Assembly (NCBI GenBank): GCA_026399195.1
Contig: JAPLRK010000069.1
Location: forward strand, 28,631 to 67,789
Origin: Legionellales bacterium
Lineage (GTDB): Bacteria; Pseudomonadota; Gammaproteobacteria; Legionellales; Legionellaceae
Direction of reading: 5' to 3'
Length of the DNA: 39,159 bases
Shown here: one piece after another, positions 7,601 through 15,231 of the stretch
How positions within the stretch are numbered: position 1 is the stretch's first letter
Layout of the letters: every line of letters begins with the position of its first letter
Made by a program: the position numbers and the translations under genes
Notes under the pieces: model-generated
Seen by the model: only the letters and a program-made list of their open reading frames with translations
What the model was told of the DNA's origin: nothing
Databases searched by the model: none

Positions 7601-10441
7601 AAGGAAGGAAGTTATTCAGATGCCAGCGTTCGTGCTGGGAGTCGATGTGTTTTGGTAAACATTCAAGGAGGCGACCCCAAAGCACCGTATGGTTCGGCGA
7701 TCAGTCAACGATTGGGCAATGAGCGTTGTTATGTGATTCATACGCTGGATGTCTTTCAATACGATCAGATCTTAACCCCTTCTGGCTGTTTAGAGGGGGC
7801 CTTGCCGAAAAGAGTGCATCTGTTTATAGATCAGGCCAAAACAAATCAGCACAGACATTATTACCTGATCCTCGAAGAATCCGTGATGGAAGATTATGGT
7901 TTTCATTCCCTATTCGATACTCCTCGTCGTGTGGGGGATATGATTTTGCCAGACAATATCATCGTGACGCTCCTGGTATCTGAATCGACGTTAAAAACCA
8001 GACGCGAAGACCTGAGTTTTTGCAGTCGATTTGAGAATGAAATCGATTGGGCTGCAGAGGTCGCGCCACCGAGCGATGCGATGGATGAGGAGGGAACTAT
8101 CCGTGTCGATTTAAGCATGGAGTCGAGCATTTGGGGTAACCAGGTCTTGGGATATTATCAAAAAAACCGAGACGGTTTTCAATGGGTTCCGGGTGCACTG
8201 CAGCAGGCCTTAGAAACCGACCAGCGTTTACATCTGCTGAATCCGCCGGATGTGACCAGCTTTCGTACGTTTATGAGTGATCTCCAATCCGGGCAGATTG
8301 TGATTCGAGGGGTGTCTTTGAGGGCGCCGTCTTTCACCATCGAACATAAACCCATTCTTTTTAATGTGCCACCCGATGCGACCGTGAGACTGGATGCGCA
8401 AGGCACAGAATGGGATCAGGTGTTGACCACTGAAAATACAGGAACCTTTTTCAATGGGGGTTGGATTGCACAAAAACGGGGGCAGGCTTTATATATCGCG
8501 CTAGATGATGCGACTCCAGATGAAACGATTTATCGACTCGTGATGGAGGCTATCGTGAATACCTGCGAGTTGCATTTGATTTTTCCCTCTCTACGAACTG
8601 TTCCGTTGTTTTTAAAAGATTTCCCGCAACGAAAAGCCCCCGAGCTGAAGCCTTCAAAAAAGCCCCTGACGATGATGAATGCACCGGCAGATCACATGGA
8701 ACAGCTATCCTTTTCATGTAATTATCGCCTAGCGCTGCATTCGGAAGAAACCCAAGTATTCCTGCGATATGAAAAGACCTCGGATGGTCGTTATGTTCAG
8801 GTCCCAACACCATTGGCTAGAGCCCTGCTCAAGGGCGCAACGATCGTCTTATATGGACGACCTTCGCCAACGGTGATGAGACATTTGGCGTGGCTGTTGG
8901 CCAGAACACCGGGTTTGTATGTGAATGATGACTTCTATCCCGTAAAAGGCCGGGTGACTCTGTTGCTGGATGCGTCTCACAACCCCGCGTATATTCCAAC
9001 GAATTTTATTCAGAATATCCCGACTGAATGGAGATCCGCTCCCCCGAGAAGCAAAGATCTGTCGCTGAGCGTTCTCCTTTTATACCATCCCATTGTGCAA
9101 CTGATAGGGCCCCGTGCGAGCGGTAAAACGACGGCGGTCAATGAATTGGATGCAACCGTGTTTCAGGACTTCAAATCTTGGCTGAGGGCGAGCGATCTAG
9201 AAGGGAAATACGCCATTTTGCATCTACAATCCCCTGATCAACTCAATGACTTAAAACGGGCTCGTGCACTCTACTGTCCTGGCGCCTTCATTCAAGAAGA
9301 TGGCGAGTTAATTCAACTAGGGCAACGACATCGCGTCGTTTGGGAAGGTCCTTTGGATCGCACCTTTTTACAAGAGAACCCCTGGATGAAAGCCCATCAG
9401 AGACCCTTTGAACCGCTCTCAGATGCCCTTTTGAAACAAGCGTTGTCACCGCGCTTATTGGATGACTATTTTCCAGGGATAGCGGATTTCCTGGTTCCGT
9501 TCATGCAATCGCTGTCCAGCACATGCAATATCATTCACGTGAAAACGCTGTGCGCGCATTATGAGGCCCTGAGAGACCAATTAGAACCACAAGAAGCGCT
9601 GTTACTAGCATTAGATCACGTCTTCATTTTTCCAGCCAATGAGAGCAAAAAGGCAACGATGCAAGACAAGGTAAACACCGCATTTGGTCTCGAAAATTAT
9701 CAGGAAGCCTATGCTGATTTTGTGAACACAATACAATTTGGAATACAATGTACCTGGCCTGAAGAGGGGCCCATTTTAACCTCCTCCCGTTTGAAATTAT
9801 TAACGCACATTCATCTGAACCTATCAACGCAACGGGCCGTTGGTTTTGACAATCTTCCGCCAGCGATTACCCTCATTGAAGGACCGTCTGGAATTGGTAA
9901 AAGCTGTCTTTTACGTGCCTACTTAAAGGGCCAAGGGATCCCCTATCTGCATTGTGGACCGGAGGTATCCCTAAATGATTTAAGACAAGCGGCCTCTGCA
10001 AACAAATTGATCCTCATAGATGAACTGAATACGTGCGCACCGCATAAGCGACAATGTATTCTGAAACTACTCGAAAATACACCCGTGATTGGGACCCAAA
10101 ATTCTGCAAAACAGTTTAAAGGCCGCGCCCCATGGACCGATGCTCCGTTATGTGAATACTTTCTGGAAGAGTACAAACCAGCCGAGTTGTTTACGATTGC
10201 GAGGGTGATCATTCCAGATAGCGAGCGCGCACAAGCACTTGTGCGGGATTTCACGCAAGCACAATCAGTGGAAAAAATCACCTTCAGAACGTTCATGCGA
10301 AGCATGCAAGCGCTACGCATGTCTCTTGATGGCGCGTCAAAGCTCGTTCCGCTGTCTATATTTAACGAAAAAAAGAGACGAAGAGAAGATGCAGAGGCGT
10401 CTCCAACTCGGTATAGCAGAATTGAGCATAAGCAATCATGA
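4661..10441 (+). CDS. Large multidomain protein: leucine-rich region, transglutaminase-like domain, two P-loop NTPase regions
   Basis: A 1926-residue protein; AGGA lies 11 bases before the ATG at 4661. There is no signal peptide or clear membrane helix, so it acts in a cytoplasm, its own or a host's. Visible regions: a unique N-terminus; leucine-rich, LRR-like spacing at about 365-520 (for example LTELYLRTDGK and LPRLRKLSVD); a transglutaminase-like core with Cys858 (GVCRHRA), His884 (HAFVEV) and Glu899 where most family members have Asp; a REP-derived insert at about 963-979; a P-loop GPRASGKTT at 1483-1491; and an AAA-like module with Walker A GPSGIGKS (1741-1748) and Walker B LILIDELN (Asp1787, Glu1788). 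The end is very basic (KKRRRED). LRR plus transglutaminase plus NTPase suggests a protein-modifying or ligand-sensing effector-like machine, but substrate and secretion are unknown. The frame is intact throughout. Confidence 0.85.
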   Translation: MNFFISKVLRKLGLLVPLHHTEDTPTHEMIGELRPESLTGSSPKVAFSCKRTVASTEERYKTIILSNINSFTFVNDVCNALLKEGAKPKNIQHSKVHCHCLEVVALLMERSKISIRAVSDGKLVSIQNEPILRSIKFEPLPEKWAELCLLPDESRDDIEELNPAGFAQLILLDHRYFYLGKMIKHYDDFCALLDGDDSPEVLTFDFSEIKPMENSWFDRAKKERGVVRPVFTQLQHLQIFGDIHDDIIEYEHISAHQVDLIRAVHEQTQTLQSLCLPVNALHEGNPAFNILAVSISNPTCKVSYIDPKKTISVLAPNGSSIDFASHVKIQNLEELHPDLRLFNQQRSAFESRIPEILAIETKNNRLTRLDVNVKNLFLSNSMRSKSEDLGLSAEYLTELYLRTDGKGISVGALLSLLRSLPRLRKLSVDRLCYNSKFQPTEFMESLSARNAPCRYLNELTIESFDDGSQSLCSILPLMPHLERLHIKTFCDDLSADPHLSKIPKLKYLHSFHVEDSIPELSAFIMLHLIDPGPNFIWCAPIHSDPSLNNEERLAFQKKVQPMVSKLKRWVSNEFGIQFIERFHHSECVSYALPDSSPDKTTIDNASPTEPFILSNPISETVSFAGLDENTLNTTGDPIHLNLYFSHRGGAVPTENCRYFVQTTLSTENTAVAEQPTLSATPLLQESLLDQQVLGMGTFLISREPLYLPALTMRDKVITYSTVPTLTLVFCWNEGLGQWGVKHLDTADPSQYVITLKWLIQVPAEPIRPLLHVEAVADFSSLLQSSLSQLRFEYNEDRLTHRLMDSESKQYLQGRVERRDVLKALHRYCTAFTQAPLSRTSTTPLDSLNLLLQEQKGVCRHRARVFYEVAKALGFPCRFIENVLHAFVEVCVDDKWVAYELGGGSFGAGQTFISHTMANPSAEHRERIRASNPFLQPKIRPTLAHLEASFARTCTTSSNNLQEIPSSALRAPSPHVWGEGNKEGSYSDASVRAGSRCVLVNIQGGDPKAPYGSAISQRLGNERCYVIHTLDVFQYDQILTPSGCLEGALPKRVHLFIDQAKTNQHRHYYLILEESVMEDYGFHSLFDTPRRVGDMILPDNIIVTLLVSESTLKTRREDLSFCSRFENEIDWAAEVAPPSDAMDEEGTIRVDLSMESSIWGNQVLGYYQKNRDGFQWVPGALQQALETDQRLHLLNPPDVTSFRTFMSDLQSGQIVIRGVSLRAPSFTIEHKPILFNVPPDATVRLDAQGTEWDQVLTTENTGTFFNGGWIAQKRGQALYIALDDATPDETIYRLVMEAIVNTCELHLIFPSLRTVPLFLKDFPQRKAPELKPSKKPLTMMNAPADHMEQLSFSCNYRLALHSEETQVFLRYEKTSDGRYVQVPTPLARALLKGATIVLYGRPSPTVMRHLAWLLARTPGLYVNDDFYPVKGRVTLLLDASHNPAYIPTNFIQNIPTEWRSAPPRSKDLSLSVLLLYHPIVQLIGPRASGKTTAVNELDATVFQDFKSWLRASDLEGKYAILHLQSPDQLNDLKRARALYCPGAFIQEDGELIQLGQRHRVVWEGPLDRTFLQENPWMKAHQRPFEPLSDALLKQALSPRLLDDYFPGIADFLVPFMQSLSSTCNIIHVKTLCAHYEALRDQLEPQEALLLALDHVFIFPANESKKATMQDKVNTAFGLENYQEAYADFVNTIQFGIQCTWPEEGPILTSSRLKLLTHIHLNLSTQRAVGFDNLPPAITLIEGPSGIGKSCLLRAYLKGQGIPYLHCGPEVSLNDLRQAASANKLILIDELNTCAPHKRQCILKLLENTPVIGTQNSAKQFKGRAPWTDAPLCEYFLEEYKPAELFTIARVIIPDSERAQALVRDFTQAQSVEKITFRTFMRSMQALRMSLDGASKLVPLSIFNEKKRRREDAEASPTRYSRIEHKQS
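7549..7597. repeat. REP-like palindromic element inside a coding sequence
   Basis: The stem CCTTCTCCCC (7571-7580) pairs perfectly with GGGGAGAAGG (7587-7596) around a 6-base loop. It is preceded by the CCCTCATCCGCCC...GGGCA block that characterises a REP-like repeat widespread between genes in Proteobacteria. Here it is translated in frame as IPSSALRAPSPHVWGEG within the 1926-residue protein, just after the transglutaminase core. Identification of the family is from memory of its consensus. Confidence 0.8.
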
Positions 10442-10471
10442 CAAGCTGCCACCAGGACTCTAAATAAACTT

Positions 10472-10491
10472 AGGATTGCGGTCGAGATCCT
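10472..10491 (-). terminator. Weak candidate terminator after pyrD
   Basis: AGGATT (10472-10477) can pair with GATCCT (10486-10491, one G-T pair) around an 8-base loop. On the minus strand it is followed by a T-rich stretch (AAGTTTATTTA). It overlaps the last base of the pyrD frame and lies between two convergent genes. The stem is short, so the call is tentative. Confidence 0.25.
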
Positions 10492-11489
10492 TACTGAGTA
10501 ATCCCATCCGCAACGATTTTCACCAATCCAGGACCTTGATAAATCAATCCAGTATAGAGTTGCACCAATGAGGCGCCGGCCTGCAATTTTTCATTTGCCA
10601 CTTCAGGATGGTCAATCCCACCCACACCTATCAAGGTCAGCTCATCACCCACCACCTGTTTAAGCACCCTCAAACAATGGGTCGAGGCATAAGCCAATGG
10701 GTGACCACTTAAACCACCTGCTTCATCCGCATAGGATAATCCAGACACCCCTTCCCGCTCGCGGGTGGTGTTGGTTGCAATCACACCATCCACGCCCAAC
10801 GACACCATCACGTCTGCCATGGTTTTTAAAGTCTCATCGGTTTCATCTGGTGACACTTTCACGACCAGGGGGACATAGCGTGCATGCTGATCTGCAAGCT
10901 GTAATTGTTCTTCTCGCAGCACATTTATCAATTGAAAAAAATAATCCCCTTGTTGTAAATCACGCAAATGAGGTGTATTTGGCGATGAAATATTGATGGC
11001 CACATATGAAGCATACGGGTAAACACGTCGTAAGCAATACACATAATCATCAACCGCCTGTTGCAGTGGTGTCGTCAGGTTCTTACCAATATTGATCCCT
11101 AAAATACCTTGATACTGCATTTTTTTAAGGTTCAACAAGAGGACATCAACCCCCTTGTTATTAAATCCCATGCGATTTAACAAAGCCTGAGCTTTAGGCA
11201 ATCGAAACAGTCGTGGCTTAGCATTCCCCAATTGCGGTTTGGGCGTCACAGTACCCACTTCGATGAATGAAAAACCTAACTTGGCCAGTCCATCAATGTA
11301 TTCCCCATTTTTATCTAATCCCCCAGCCAAACCCACAGGATGAGGAAATTCAATCCCCATGGCAGTGACGGGATTCATCATTGGTTTTGAAAAAAAACTT
11401 GTGGGGAGATAATGCAACCACTTCAATGTCAAATCATGCGCGACTTCTGGGGCTAGACAAAACAACAAAGGTCGGATCAGTGAATACAT
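10491..11489 (-). CDS. pyrD: Dihydroorotate dehydrogenase (quinone), class 2
   Basis: This membrane-associated flavoenzyme oxidises dihydroorotate to orotate in pyrimidine synthesis, passing electrons to quinone. The ATG at 11487-11489 has a strong AGGAG six bases upstream and gives 332 residues, near the 336 of E. coli PyrD. The longer open frame to 11576 would run into the methyltransferase gene and adds a foreign sequence. Family blocks are present: the N-terminal amphipathic quinone-binding helices ([18 protein letters not shown]), [21 protein letters not shown], the FMN/substrate asparagines in [11 protein letters not shown] with the class 2 catalytic serine nearby, KVSPD, ATNTT, and the phosphate-binding GVGGI and [10 protein letters not shown]. 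It follows the methyltransferase gene by 62 bases on the same strand and converges with the giant gene ending at 10441. Confidence 0.95.
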   Translation of the reverse strand: MYSLIRPLLFCLAPEVAHDLTLKWLHYLPTSFFSKPMMNPVTAMGIEFPHPVGLAGGLDKNGEYIDGLAKLGFSFIEVGTVTPKPQLGNAKPRLFRLPKAQALLNRMGFNNKGVDVLLLNLKKMQYQGILGINIGKNLTTPLQQAVDDYVYCLRRVYPYASYVAINISSPNTPHLRDLQQGDYFFQLINVLREEQLQLADQHARYVPLVVKVSPDETDETLKTMADVMVSLGVDGVIATNTTREREGVSGLSYADEAGGLSGHPLAYASTHCLRVLKQVVGDELTLIGVGGIDHPEVANEKLQAGASLVQLYTGLIYQGPGLVKIVADGITQ

Positions 11490-11551
11490 CAAATACTCCT
11501 GGCAATTTGACAAAAATAAACACATGTTCTGGTACAAAGATTCAAAGAAGC

Positions 11552-12232
11552 TTAAAACTGACAAAGTTCCGCCCATACTCGCAGCATGGCATTGCCCTTA
11601 GCTTGAAAGGAATAGGTCACTTCGCGCACTTCAACCCCATAATGCAGATTCTGTAATCCTAGCAACACAGGCCCTAAAAATGACGACGGTTTGCCAAAAC
11701 GATCGATGAGTGGAAAAATTCGTACTTCTTTTGCAACGCGTGCCAATTCACAAATGGTCGTGATATGAAAATCAACATCTTGATCATCCAAATCTTCAAA
11801 TAAATGATGTGAACTTAAAGCCACATCAAAAGAAAAATCAGGAAAAGGGAGCGGTTCACTCACAGGCAAATAACGCTTTTCAGCCACCCCTTGTTCATAA
11901 TCTTTGAAAAAAACAGATAACCCTTCACGCCGACTCTGAATCAACGCATCAAGACTGCCATAACGACTAAAATCAAAAACATGTTGCACCAGGCGTACTT
12001 GTTGTACCATGTGATCAAACGCCTCATCCACCACAAGCTGTAACTTAAGCTTGTCTAGTTGAAACAAAGGATCGCAACTGACAACGCGCTGCCCTCTCGC
12101 ATGCTGCATCGCATTCACAGCACTCGGCCCACAGCCATACTCTAACCACCGAGTGGATAAAGCGGTGGATGGTAAATCAAACATTTCAAGATATTCTTCA
12201 ACGGGGTGCCCCCATAAAACCAACTTACGCAT
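11552..12232 (-). CDS. Putative class I SAM-dependent methyltransferase-like protein
   Basis: A 226-residue protein; GGAG lies nine bases before the ATG at 12230-12232. Motif I of class I methyltransferases is recognisable as [11 protein letters not shown], followed by the acidic end of strand beta2 in VVSCDP. A motif IV-like segment follows, [18 protein letters not shown], where the loop after FDVALSSH commonly shapes the acceptor site. The sequence between motifs I and IV is longer than in minimal family members. The substrate cannot be read from the sequence. The gene is divergent from the leucine catabolic cluster, with a 92-base shared upstream region, and may be co-transcribed with pyrD downstream. 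Confidence 0.75.
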   Translation of the reverse strand: MRKLVLWGHPVEEYLEMFDLPSTALSTRWLEYGCGPSAVNAMQHARGQRVVSCDPLFQLDKLKLQLVVDEAFDHMVQQVRLVQHVFDFSRYGSLDALIQSRREGLSVFFKDYEQGVAEKRYLPVSEPLPFPDFSFDVALSSHHLFEDLDDQDVDFHITTICELARVAKEVRIFPLIDRFGKPSSFLGPVLLGLQNLHYGVEVREVTYSFQAKGNAMLRVWAELCQF

Positions 12233-12262
12233 GCCATCGTACTCCGTGATGCTTACAAGATC

Positions 12263-12291
12263 TTCACAACCTACGTTTTGAGAGGTATAGT
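12263..12291 (+). promoter_or_regulatory. Sigma-70 promoter of the leucine catabolic cluster
   Basis: TTCACA (12263-12268) and TATAGT (12286-12291) are separated by exactly 17 bases, each five of six matches to consensus. Transcription would begin near 12298, leaving a leader of about 27 bases before the first gene. No regulator gene of the LiuR type is adjacent. Confidence 0.6.
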
Positions 12292-12324
12292 CTAGCCTAT
12301 TTATTCAACCAACGGAAAGACACC

Positions 12325-13485
12325 ATGCCCAATGGATTGCATCATCATCTCGGCGAAACATATGCCCTGTTGCGAGACAATGTCCGCCACTTTGCAAATC
12401 GTGACATTGCCCCGATAGCCGCCCAAATAGATATTGATAATCTTTTCCCCCATCCCTTATGGCGAAAACTAGGGGACATGGGGCTCCTTGGAATCACGGT
12501 GAGTGAAGCCTATGGCGGCGCTGGCATGGGGTATTTAGCCCATGTGATTACGATGGAAGAAATCTCGCGGGCTTCAGCGTCCGTTGGCTTAAGCTATGGT
12601 GCTCATTCTAATTTGTGTGTGAACCAAATTTACTTGAATGGTGATGAATCGCAGAAACAACGCTATCTTCCCAAATTGATTCGCGGAGAACACATCGGCG
12701 CTCTGGCCATGAGTGAGGCTAGTGCTGGATCAGATGTGGTGAGCATGCAACTGCGTGCGGAAAACCGTGGCGATCATTTCATCCTTCGTGGCACCAAAAT
12801 GTGGATCACCAATGGCCCTGATGCTGATGTTTTGGTAGTGTATGCTAAAACCGACAAGGACGCTGGCAGTCATGGGATCAGCGCATTCATCATTGAAAAA
12901 AGACTTCGTGGCTTTGATACAGCTCCAAAATTAGACAAACTTGGCATGCGGGGATCCAACACCTGCGAACTTATTTTTAACGACTGCGAAGTTCCCAAAG
13001 AAAATCTTCTGGGTAAATTGAATCAAGGGGTAAGCGTGCTGATGAGTGGGCTTGATTATGAGCGCACAATCCTTGCGGCAGGCCCTGTAGGCATCATGCA
13101 AGCCTGCTTGGACCTTGTCCTGCCTTATGTGCGCGAGCGAAAACAATTCAACCAAGCCATTGGTGAGTTTCAACTGATTCAAAGCAAACTTGCTGACATG
13201 TACTCTGAACTGAACGCGTCTCGTGCTTATCTCTATGCCGTAGCTAGCGCTTGTGATGAAGGCGCTGTCAGCCGAAAAGATGCCGCCAGTGTGATCTTAT
13301 ACACATCAGAAAAGGCCACTCAAATGGCCTTGCAAACCATTCAAATCCTAGGGGCTAATGGCTACATGAACGAATTTCCAGCGGGACGCTTGTTACGGGA
13401 TGCTAAGCTCTACGAAATAGGTGCAGGCACCTCGGAAATTCGTCGCATGCTGATTGGGCGCGAACTATTTCAAGACAAAGGTTAA
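12325..13485 (+). CDS. liuA: Isovaleryl-CoA dehydrogenase
   Basis: This FAD enzyme oxidises isovaleryl-CoA to 3-methylcrotonyl-CoA, the committed step of leucine breakdown, passing electrons to electron-transfer flavoprotein. The 386 residues match the acyl-CoA dehydrogenase fold: [14 protein letters not shown] and [13 protein letters not shown] (FAD and substrate binding), then [20 protein letters not shown], and the C-terminal [19 protein letters not shown]. Glu246 in [12 protein letters not shown] is at the helix G position that provides the catalytic base in isovaleryl-CoA dehydrogenases, which separates it from most short-chain relatives. CGGAAAG precedes the ATG. It is the first gene of the cluster; a mobile element now separates it from the second gene. 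Confidence 0.93.
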   Translation: MPNGLHHHLGETYALLRDNVRHFANRDIAPIAAQIDIDNLFPHPLWRKLGDMGLLGITVSEAYGGAGMGYLAHVITMEEISRASASVGLSYGAHSNLCVNQIYLNGDESQKQRYLPKLIRGEHIGALAMSEASAGSDVVSMQLRAENRGDHFILRGTKMWITNGPDADVLVVYAKTDKDAGSHGISAFIIEKRLRGFDTAPKLDKLGMRGSNTCELIFNDCEVPKENLLGKLNQGVSVLMSGLDYERTILAAGPVGIMQACLDLVLPYVRERKQFNQAIGEFQLIQSKLADMYSELNASRAYLYAVASACDEGAVSRKDAASVILYTSEKATQMALQTIQILGANGYMNEFPAGRLLRDAKLYEIGAGTSEIRRMLIGRELFQDKG

Positions 13486-13488
13486 ACG

Positions 13489-13495
13489 TATGAAA
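13489..13495 (+). repeat. Left copy of 7-bp target-site duplication TATGAAA
   Basis: TATGAAA directly abuts the left end of the 223-bp element. The same seven bases at 13719-13725 abut its right end and contain the thiolase ATG. Rejoining the flanks restores an AAAGG sequence eight bases before ATGAAAGAC. Confidence 0.75.
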
Positions 13496-13718
13496 TTGAA
13501 CTCTGGACAAAACCGCATGCAAAAAGACGCATGCAATTCTGTCCAAATAATTTTAGATCTGATGTGTTTTTGGACTTCAATGCGTTGATACAGTCCATTC
13601 ATCTTATAAAAATATAATCACTTAGGACGAATAATGATCAAACCGAAATGGATAAATCTCAAATTTCTTGGACAGAAAGACATGAGGCCCTTTTCATGTC
13701 TTTTTGTCCAGAGTCCAA
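13496..13718 (+). mobile_element. 223-bp MITE-like non-coding element with three hairpins
   Basis: The ends are inverted repeats: TTGAACTCTGGACAAAA at the left and the complement of TTTTTGTCCAGAGTCCAA at the right, with one internal mismatch over the outer 14 bases. Inside are three hairpins built on GGAC/GTCC: 13505-13544 (GGACA with TGTCC, plus two GCATGC), 13571-13597 (TGGACT and TCAA pairing with TTGA and AGTCCA), and 13669-13710 (a 17-bp stem with one mismatch). It codes for no transposase. The perfect 7-bp duplication at its borders shows that it arrived by transposition, presumably mobilised in trans. A solo end lies at 3805-3818 and a one-mismatch copy at 39107-39120. The element also holds TTGATA (13585) and TATAAT (13613), too far apart for a standard promoter. 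Confidence 0.75.
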
Positions 13719-13723
13719 TATGA
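13634..13723 (+). other. Possible 29-codon leader ORF ending over the thiolase start
   Basis: AGGA lies six bases before the ATG at 13634. The frame runs 29 codons through the end of the mobile element and stops with TGA at 13721-13723, overlapping the thiolase ATG at 13720 as ATGA. This geometry is typical of translational coupling. The peptide itself looks non-functional. Confidence 0.3.
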
Positions 13724-13725
13724 AA
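13719..13725 (+). repeat. Right copy of 7-bp target-site duplication TATGAAA
   Basis: This is identical to 13489-13495. It includes the first two codons (ATG AAA) of the thiolase gene, so the element landed exactly on the start codon and the duplication preserved it. Confidence 0.75.
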
Positions 13726-14904
13726 GACGATGACATCGTAATCGTGGCAGCCAAGAGAACCCCTCAAGGGGCAATGTTAGGCCAACTCTCATCCCTTAAG
13801 GCACCTGCTTTGGGCGCGATAGCCCACCAAGCCGCCCTCTTGCAAGCCACACTTCAACCAGGAGACATTGACGAGGTCATCAGTGGGTGCGTGCTACAAG
13901 CGGGCCTCGGCCAAGCCCCAGCCAGACAAGCCGCAATCCTTGCAGGGATATCTCATAGAGCCTCTGCCACCACCATCAATAAAATGTGTGGCTCTGGGAT
14001 GAAATCAGTCATGTTGGCCCATGATGCCATCCGAGCGGGCGCCACTGACATTGTGCTTGCGAGTGGCATGGAAAGCATGAGCAATGCGCCCTATTTGTTG
14101 TCCAAAGCGCGCGCAGGCTATCGTTTGGGGCATGGTAAACTTCTTGACCATCTGTTTTTGGATGGACTTGAAGACGCTTATGAAAAGGGTCGATTGATGG
14201 GCGAGTTTGCAGAAGAAACAGCTCATCATTTACAGATCACCCGAGAACAGCAAGATGCTTACGCCATCCGCTCCATGACTCGAGCTCTACAAGCGCAAAA
14301 GGACGGTGCCTTTGCTGATGAAATAGTCGGGGTCACCCTCAAAGAAAAAACCGGTGAAACCACCATCAATATAGATGAAAGCCCGAGTGCCTCAAAATTA
14401 ATCAAAATCCCACAGTTACGTCCCGTGTTTGATAGCAAAGGCACCATCACAGCAGGTAATTCAAGCTCGATATCTGATGGCGCAGCGAGCCTTATTCTGA
14501 TGTCTGCAGCCAATGCCCATCAACGTGGCATAACCCCACTGGCTAAAATTGTGGCGCATAGCAGTCACGCCCAGGATCCAAAATGGTTTACGACAGCCCC
14601 GATAGAAGCCATTCGCAAAGTGTTACAAAAAGCCCATTGGACAACCCACGATGTGTCACTCTTTGAAATCAATGAAGCTTTCGCGGTCGTTGCAATGGCT
14701 GCTATTTCAGAACTCGACCTTCCTCCTGAAAAAGTCAACATCCATGGCGGGGCTTGTGCTTTAGGCCATCCCATCGGATCATCAGGAGCTCGTATTTTAG
14801 TCACCTTGATCTATGCCCTCAAGCGCATGAATAAGCATCGAGGTGTGGCATCTTTATGTATTGGTGGCGGTGAAGCGACTGCCATTGCGATTGAGGTATT
14901 ATAA
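13720..14904 (+). CDS. atoB: Acetyl-CoA C-acetyltransferase (thiolase)
   Basis: This enzyme interconverts acetoacetyl-CoA plus CoA and two acetyl-CoA. In this cluster it would consume the acetoacetate branch after activation to the CoA ester. The start at 13720 gives MKDDDIVIVAAKRTPQG and 394 residues, the normal thiolase length; the open frame back to 13648 is sequence of the inserted element. Catalytic residues are intact: Cys90 in NKMCGSGM, the His in NEAFAV, GGACALGHPIGSSGAR with its conserved His, and the Cys in LCIGGGEA. There is no good ribosome-binding site in front of 13720 because the insertion displaced it, so translation may depend on the leader ORF ending over this start. The symbol is generic; phaA or a broader beta-ketothiolase are alternatives. 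Confidence 0.9.
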   Translation: MKDDDIVIVAAKRTPQGAMLGQLSSLKAPALGAIAHQAALLQATLQPGDIDEVISGCVLQAGLGQAPARQAAILAGISHRASATTINKMCGSGMKSVMLAHDAIRAGATDIVLASGMESMSNAPYLLSKARAGYRLGHGKLLDHLFLDGLEDAYEKGRLMGEFAEETAHHLQITREQQDAYAIRSMTRALQAQKDGAFADEIVGVTLKEKTGETTINIDESPSASKLIKIPQLRPVFDSKGTITAGNSSSISDGAASLILMSAANAHQRGITPLAKIVAHSSHAQDPKWFTTAPIEAIRKVLQKAHWTTHDVSLFEINEAFAVVAMAAISELDLPPEKVNIHGGACALGHPIGSSGARILVTLIYALKRMNKHRGVASLCIGGGEATAIAIEVL

Positions 14905-14906
14905 TC

Positions 14907-15221
14907 ATGCTCAAACAAACCATCATTTATCTTCTGCTCAGCATCATTGTCGTTCTTTTCGCGCAATACGTTCATTTATTGATTGTTTATATCGATCTGT
15001 TATACACCTTCATCAATATGAAATTAGCCCCCATCTTCAGTAACAATGGCATAGGCATCATGATCCGAAAAGTCATTTCTCTGATTCTCATTCCTGTGGG
15101 CATTGCTGCCATTCCCGCGCTCATTTATCGAGCCATCAAAGGCCATCATTCCCCCTACTTCATTGAGATCACCTGGTTTTTATGGCTGGTTATTGTGCTT
15201 AGTAAGGTCCTCATCCATTAA
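14907..15221 (+). CDS. Small membrane protein of unknown function in the leucine cluster
   Basis: A 104-residue protein starting two bases after the thiolase stop, with GAGG ten bases upstream of its ATG; ten bases separate it from the next gene. Three hydrophobic segments are clear (about residues 5-25, 55-75 and 85-103), with Arg/Lys between them, so it should span the inner membrane. I recognise no family. Its tight placement between thiolase and carboxylase genes shows co-transcription with the pathway. It could help uptake or membrane association, but nothing in the sequence proves this. Confidence 0.7.
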   Translation: MLKQTIIYLLLSIIVVLFAQYVHLLIVYIDLLYTFINMKLAPIFSNNGIGIMIRKVISLILIPVGIAAIPALIYRAIKGHHSPYFIEITWFLWLVIVLSKVLIH

Positions 15222-15231
15222 GGAGCAAGCC

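Noticed and set aside
11490-11576. Longer PyrD starting at 11576
   Set aside because: It would overlap the methyltransferase gene; the ATG at 11489 has a strong AGGAG and the family's normal N-terminus.
13648-13719. A 24-residue N-terminal extension of the thiolase from an ATG at 13648
   Set aside because: The extension is sequence of the inserted element, thiolases start right before the VIVAAKRTP block, and the target-site duplication places the original ATG at 13720.
15103-15231. 43-residue extension of the carboxylase beta subunit
   Set aside because: It is the membrane protein gene read in another frame; AAGGAG precedes the ATG at 15232.
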